10,126 nt of DNA from Ramlibacter sp. (GTDB lineage Bacteria > Pseudomonadota > Gammaproteobacteria > Burkholderiales > Burkholderiaceae): contig JACMQP010000386.1 of the NCBI GenBank assembly GCA_014376915.1, positions 1 to 10,126 of the forward strand, read 5' to 3'. Below the pieces are notes generated by a model, which worked only from the letters and a program-made list of their open reading frames with translations, searched no databases and was not told the DNA's origin. A program made the position numbers and the translations under genes. This document shows positions 6,583 to 10,126 of this stretch, in pieces (the first letter of the stretch is position 1; every line of letters starts with the position of its first letter).

Positions 6583-7121
6583 CCTATCGACGCGCCGGCG
6601 CCTGCGCCGCACTGATCGCCGTGCTGACCGGATGCAGTGCTTCCGGCCAGGAGGAACTGCAGCAGTGGATGACCGAACAACGCAACCAGACCAAACCCAA
6701 GGTCCAGCCGATTCCGGAGCCCAAGAAGTTCACGCCGCAGGCCTACACGCAAGAAGCGGCGACCGATCCGTTCAGCAACCAGAAACTGACCGAGGCCCTC
6801 AAGCGCGATTCGTCGCAGGTGAGCGCCAACGCGGGCCTGGTCGCGCCCGAACTGGCGCGGCGCAAGGAGCCGCTCGAGAGCTTTCCGCTGGACTCGATGA
6901 GTATGGTGGGAAGCCTGCTCAAGGTGGGCCAGCCGGTGGCCCTGGTCAAGGTCGACAACCTGCTGTACCAGGTGCGCGCCGGAAACTACCTGGGCATGAA
7001 CTACGGAAAAATCACGAAGGTGGGAGAGACCGAAGTGACGCTGCGCGAAATCGTGCAGGACGCTAGCGGTGAATGGATCGAACGCATAGCCAAACTGCAA
7101 CTGCAAGAGGGGTCAAAATGA
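6579..7121 (+). CDS. pilP: Type IV pilus assembly lipoprotein PilP
   Basis: A 180-residue lipoprotein that binds the PilN-PilO dimer and the periplasmic N0 region of PilQ, bridging the inner-membrane platform and the secretin. A short signal peptide ends in the lipobox L16-T17-G18-C19; position +2 is Ser. A flexible, Pro/Gln-rich segment follows (about 24-62), then DPFSNQKL (63-70), the helical ELARRKEPLESFPLDSMSMVG (91-111) that usually marks PilP, and the C-terminal beta-sandwich domain (about 107-175) with VGQPVALVKVDNLLYQVRAGNYLG (117-140). The ATG at 6579 overlaps the pilO stop; GGGAG at 6564-6568 is a plausible ribosome site. Its stop overlaps the pilQ ATG by four bases. Length and domain order are normal for the family. 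Confidence 0.95.
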   Translation: MTYRRAGACAALIAVLTGCSASGQEELQQWMTEQRNQTKPKVQPIPEPKKFTPQAYTQEAATDPFSNQKLTEALKRDSSQVSANAGLVAPELARRKEPLESFPLDSMSMVGSLLKVGQPVALVKVDNLLYQVRAGNYLGMNYGKITKVGETEVTLREIVQDASGEWIERIAKLQLQEGSK

Positions 7122-9241
7122 ACAACCATAACTGGACGACGTTGCGGCGAACGTGGCAAGTGTGCGTGGGGCTGATGCTGGCAATGCTGGCCGTGGCCGG
7201 CCAGGCGCAGACCGTGGTGGAGTCGGTTTCGAGTTCGATTCAGGGGGGTGTCGATGTGATCCGCGTGGATTTCTCGCAGCCCCTGCAAGCAGTGCCGGCT
7301 GGATTCGCCATCCAGGCTCCGGCGCGGATCGCGCTGGATATTCCGGGCGCGTCGAACGGCCTGGGTCGTTCCACGGTGGACATCAACCAGGGCAATGTGC
7401 GCTCGGTGAATGTGGTGCAGGCCGGTGAGCGGACTCGCCTGGTGCTGAACCTGAAGTCGCCCACAGCCTACAAGGCCCAACTGGTTGGCAAATCACTGCT
7501 GGTGTCGCTGGAACAGGTTTCCGTCGTCGCACCTGCGCCAAGCAGCACGCCGGCCTTCGCGGAGAGCCGTAACCGCGACACCCAGCCGTTGCGCGACCTG
7601 GATTTCCGCCGCGGCCCGGACAGTTCCGGCCGGGTGATCGTCGACCTTCCCAATAACCAGGTCGGTGTGGACATCCGCCAGCAGGGCCAGACGCTGGTGG
7701 TCGAGTTTCTAAAGTCGACGCTGCCGGAAGGCCTGCGGCGCCGACTGGACGTGAGCGATTTCGGCACGCCGGTGCAGACGATCACCACATTCCAGACCGG
7801 CGACCGGGTCCGGGTCGTGATCGAGCCCAAGGGCGCTTGGGAACATAGCGCCTACCAGAGCGACAACCAGTTCGTCGTTGAAGTGCGGCCGCAGAAGATC
7901 GACCCGACCAAGCTGACCCAGGGTGTTGGCTACAGTGGCGAGAAGCTGTCGCTGAACTTCCAGAACATCGAGGTCCGTTCCCTGCTGCAGGTGATCGCCG
8001 ACTTCACGAACTTCAACATCGTGACTTCGGATTCGGTGACCGGCGCGGTGACGCTGCGGCTGAAGGATGTGCCATGGGACCAGGCGCTGGACATCATCAT
8101 GCAGGCCAAGGGCCTGGGCATGCGCAAGAGCGGCAACGTGTTGTGGATCGCTCCGAAGGATGAAATCTCGTCCAAGGAAAAGCTCGAGCTCGAAGCGCGC
8201 GCCGCGATCCAGAATCTGGAACCGCTGCGGACCCAATCATTCCAGCTCAATTACACCAAGGCTGCCGAGATTGCTGCCCAGCTGACCACCGGCACCGGCG
8301 CCGCGCGGATTCTCAGCATCCGCGGCAGCGTGATTGCGGAGCCGCGGACCAACCAGCTGTTCGTCACGGACGTTCCGGCCCGACTGGAGCAGGTTCAGCA
8401 ATTGATCGCCAAGCTCGACATCGCAGTGCGCCAGGTGCTGATCGAAGCGCGTATCGTCGAGGCCCAGGACACGTTCGGCAAGTCGCTCGGTGTCCGCCTG
8501 GGCGGCAGCGATTTGCGCGGTGTGCGCGGCGGCGACCCCGGCTATTCGGTCGGCGGCGCCAACCGGCTCGCCCTGGGCGGCACATACAACGCGGTTTCCG
8601 CGACCACTGGCGAGAGCAAGGGCGCGCTGGACACGAACAACACCACCTTCGTGAACCTGCCGGCCGTCGGCCAGGGTGGTTTCAATCCGTCTACTTTCGC
8701 GATCTCGCTGTTCAGCGCGGCCGCCAACCGGTTCCTGAACCTGGAACTGTCGGCGCTGGAAGCGGACGGCAAGGGCAAGCTGGTGTCGAGTCCGCGCATC
8801 GTCACCGCCGACCAGACCAAGGCATCGATCGAACAAGGGACGGAATTCCCATACCAGATCGCCACCTCCAGCGGTGCCACGGCCATTGCATTCCGCCGCG
8901 CCACCCTGCGGCTGGAAGTGACACCGCAGATCACGCCTGAGGGGAACATCATCCTGGACCTGGACATTTCCAAGGACAGCCAGGGCATTACCACGGCCGC
9001 CGGCATCGCGATCGACACGAAGCACATCAAGACCCAGGTGCTGGTGGAAAACGGCGGGACGGTGGTGATCGGCGGGATCTACACGCTGGACGAAGCGGAG
9101 AACGAAGCCAAGGTTCCCCTGCTGGGTGACCTGCCGGCCATCGGCAACCTGTTCAAGAGCCGCAGCCGTTCTTCCCGCAAGACCGAGATGCTTGTATTCA
9201 TCACGCCCAAAATGATTGCCGATCGCGCCGCGGCGCGTTGA
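7118..9241 (+). CDS. pilQ: Type IV pilus secretin PilQ (outer-membrane pore)
   Basis: A 707-residue secretin whose oligomer forms the gated outer-membrane channel for the pilus. Order of parts: signal peptide with likely cleavage after A30 (AGQA); two AMIN domains (about 32-133 and 155-257), which in PilQ bind peptidoglycan; N0/STN domain (about 273-346) with LSLNFQNIEVRSLLQVIADF (277-296); N1 domain (about 372-440) with RTNQLFVTDVPARLEQVQQLI (410-430); a Gly/Asn-rich stretch (about 460-525), probably part of the barrel and gate; and the conserved secretin domain (about 540-698) with VSSPRIVTAD (556-565), VLVENGGTVVIGGIY (641-655) and VPLLGDLPAIGNLFK (666-680). The ATG at 7118 is preferred over an in-frame ATG at 7073 because it has a strong ribosome site (AGAGGGG, 7106-7112) and directly precedes a normal signal peptide. 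It is the last pil gene of the cluster. Confidence 0.97.
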   Translation: MNNHNWTTLRRTWQVCVGLMLAMLAVAGQAQTVVESVSSSIQGGVDVIRVDFSQPLQAVPAGFAIQAPARIALDIPGASNGLGRSTVDINQGNVRSVNVVQAGERTRLVLNLKSPTAYKAQLVGKSLLVSLEQVSVVAPAPSSTPAFAESRNRDTQPLRDLDFRRGPDSSGRVIVDLPNNQVGVDIRQQGQTLVVEFLKSTLPEGLRRRLDVSDFGTPVQTITTFQTGDRVRVVIEPKGAWEHSAYQSDNQFVVEVRPQKIDPTKLTQGVGYSGEKLSLNFQNIEVRSLLQVIADFTNFNIVTSDSVTGAVTLRLKDVPWDQALDIIMQAKGLGMRKSGNVLWIAPKDEISSKEKLELEARAAIQNLEPLRTQSFQLNYTKAAEIAAQLTTGTGAARILSIRGSVIAEPRTNQLFVTDVPARLEQVQQLIAKLDIAVRQVLIEARIVEAQDTFGKSLGVRLGGSDLRGVRGGDPGYSVGGANRLALGGTYNAVSATTGESKGALDTNNTTFVNLPAVGQGGFNPSTFAISLFSAAANRFLNLELSALEADGKGKLVSSPRIVTADQTKASIEQGTEFPYQIATSSGATAIAFRRATLRLEVTPQITPEGNIILDLDISKDSQGITTAAGIAIDTKHIKTQVLVENGGTVVIGGIYTLDEAENEAKVPLLGDLPAIGNLFKSRSRSSRKTEMLVFITPKMIADRAAAR

Positions 9242-9285
9242 GCACACCCACCCCTCTTACCTGAAGCAGTTGGAAAAGGAAGACC

Positions 9286-10126
9286 ATGACTCGCTACCTG
9301 AAACTATGGACGGCATTCTTGTTTACCGTGATGCTGTCCGCATGCGGCGGTGGAGGCGGAAGTGCTGGCACGACCGCCGCCGGCGGTGGCGGCACCCCCG
9401 TCACCCCCGGATCGGCCGCGACTGCGCAAGTGGTCGATATCGATGTCTATACGGACAAGTCTTCCATCTCGAACGTGGGGACCGACAAGGTCAACGTCAC
9501 GGTCGTCGCGGTGAATGCCAACCGCAATGCCGTCGCGGGCGCCACTGTCGTCGTGTCGGCCGACAATAACAGCGTGTTCACGCCCATCAGCACGGCCACA
9601 GAAGCGGCTGGAACCTACTCGGGCACGCTGACGATCGGTTCCGACCGGAGCCTTCGGAACATCATCGTCACCGCCACAGTCAACGGGATCACGAAACAGA
9701 CGACGGTGAAGGTTGCCGACATCGCCGGTCCCGGCTCGACCCCGGTCTCCGTCGCCGACTTCGCGCTGCTGACCGACAAGCCCTCCATCAACAACACCGG
9801 GACGGATACCGCCGTGCTGACGGTCATTGCCGTGGATAGCAACCGTAACGTCGTAGCGGGCGCCGCAGTGTCGGTTGCAGCCGGACAAAATGCAATTTTT
9901 ACGCCCACCGGCGGCGCCAACCTGACCAACGCGTCGGGCATCTTCACCGGAACGCTCTCGGCCGGTTCGGATCGGACATTGCGTACGATTCCGATCATCG
10001 TGACGGCCAACGGCATCGACAAGCAGACCTCGCGGGCTGTCAGCTTGCCGGTCGGCCCGACCCCGCCCCCGTCGACGCCGACGCCGACGACACCGACAGG
10101 GCCCGTGATCGTGCCGGTGACCGATA
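9286..10126 (+). CDS. Predicted lipoprotein with tandem bacterial Ig-like repeats (3' end outside window)
   Basis: The frame is open to the window edge, 280 codons so far. A signal peptide of 19 residues leads to the lipobox L17-S18-A19-C20; position +2 is Gly. A Gly/Thr/Ala-rich tether (21-48) precedes two tandem repeats of about 96-100 residues starting at V50 and V156. Each has the shape TDK-S-I-N-GTD, then a TV-AV--NRN-VAGA-V strand, an FTP turn and a closing NGI-KQT strand, resembling Big_1 (invasin/intimin-type) Ig-like domains. A Pro/Thr linker (about 259-274) suggests further domains beyond the edge. C20 is the only cysteine. The start has AAAGGAAG at 9275-9282. The gene begins 44 bases after pilQ with no terminator between. 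An adhesin or surface-filament role is inference from the domain type; the protein's identity is not known to me. Confidence 0.85.
   Translation, partial: MTRYLKLWTAFLFTVMLSACGGGGGSAGTTAAGGGGTPVTPGSAATAQVVDIDVYTDKSSISNVGTDKVNVTVVAVNANRNAVAGATVVVSADNNSVFTPISTATEAAGTYSGTLTIGSDRSLRNIIVTATVNGITKQTTVKVADIAGPGSTPVSVADFALLTDKPSINNTGTDTAVLTVIAVDSNRNVVAGAAVSVAAGQNAIFTPTGGANLTNASGIFTGTLSAGSDRTLRTIPIIVTANGIDKQTSRAVSLPVGPTPPPSTPTPTTPTGPVIVPVTD
9433..9720 (+). repeat. Ig-like repeat unit 1 of the lipoprotein
   Basis: Encodes about 96 residues (V50 to D145) of an Ig-like domain. It matches the following unit at roughly half of its residues by eye, with shared blocks TDK-S, GTD, NRN-VAGA, FTP, GSDR-LR and NGI-KQT. 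The two units are spaced 318 bases (106 codons) start to start, including a short linker. Confidence 0.8.
9751..10050 (+). repeat. Ig-like repeat unit 2 of the lipoprotein
   Basis: Encodes about 100 residues (V156 to P255), aligned with unit 1 with small insertions before GIFTGTL and before the closing strands. At base level the units differ at many positions, so this is an old duplication rather than a recent copy. A Pro/Thr-rich linker follows. Confidence 0.8.
10054..10101 (+). repeat. Low-complexity Pro/Thr linker coded by short CCGACG-type repeats
   Basis: Bases here are built from near-repeats of ccgacg/ccgaca words and encode a Pro/Thr/Ser linker of about 16 residues. Linkers like this commonly separate surface domains. 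The repeats are in frame in hexamers, so gain or loss of a unit would change linker length without a frameshift. Confidence 0.6.

Noticed and set aside
7073..7117. Longer pilQ from an ATG at 7073
   Set aside because: It would add 15 polar residues in front of the signal peptide and ignore the strong ribosome site at 7106-7112.
9224..9237. Perfect 14-base palindrome CGCGCCGCGGCGCG at the end of pilQ, considered as a terminator
   Set aside because: It has no loop and no T-run after it, and it lies within codons for the Ala/Arg-rich PilQ C-terminus; in such GC-rich sequence it can arise by chance.
8237..9247. Open frame of 336 codons on the minus strand opposite pilQ
   Set aside because: It mirrors the conserved secretin domain and has no ribosome site or recognisable motif.

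Overview
The window looks like chromosomal core DNA from a high-GC betaproteobacterium of the order Burkholderiales, possibly the Oxalobacteraceae; the family is a guess. The evidence is gene content and order: lptM-lysA, divergent cyaY, convergent mrcA, then a divergent pilMNOPQ cluster. All families seen are those of a diderm (Gram-negative) cell. There are no rRNA or tRNA genes, insertion sequences, CRISPR arrays or phage genes.

Layout. Bases 1-918 (minus strand) hold the first 306 codons of lysA, the last enzyme of lysine synthesis; its 3' end lies outside the window. It is preceded, with a 4-base ATGA overlap, by the small lipoprotein gene lptM (915-1160, minus). Starting 12 bases away and reading outward is cyaY (1173-1502, plus), a frataxin-like iron/Fe-S protein. 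cyaY ends 8 bases from the end of mrcA (1511-3952, minus), which encodes class A penicillin-binding protein 1A. A 259-base divergent gap (3953-4211) must carry the signals for both mrcA and the pilus cluster.

Bases 4212-9241 (plus) are a tightly packed pilM-pilN-pilO-pilP-pilQ operon with 4-base overlaps at three of the four junctions and a 2-base gap at the other. PilM (cytoplasmic), PilN and PilO (inner membrane), PilP (lipoprotein) and PilQ (outer-membrane secretin) form the alignment subcomplex and exit pore of the type IV pilus. mrcA beside it is a recurring arrangement in proteobacteria; a peptidoglycan synthase next to an envelope-spanning machine is suggestive, but the link is not shown by sequence.

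The least ordinary part is the right end. From 9286, 44 bases after pilQ and in the same direction with no visible terminator, an open frame runs off the window. It encodes a predicted lipoprotein with a Gly-rich tether and at least two tandem bacterial Ig-like repeats followed by a Pro/Thr linker. In many relatives I would expect aroK-aroB here. A surface or periplasmic Ig-repeat lipoprotein possibly co-transcribed with the pilus secretin is the best candidate for something under-described. Otherwise the window is a well-known housekeeping and type IV pilus locus, and I see no strong evidence for a wholly new system.
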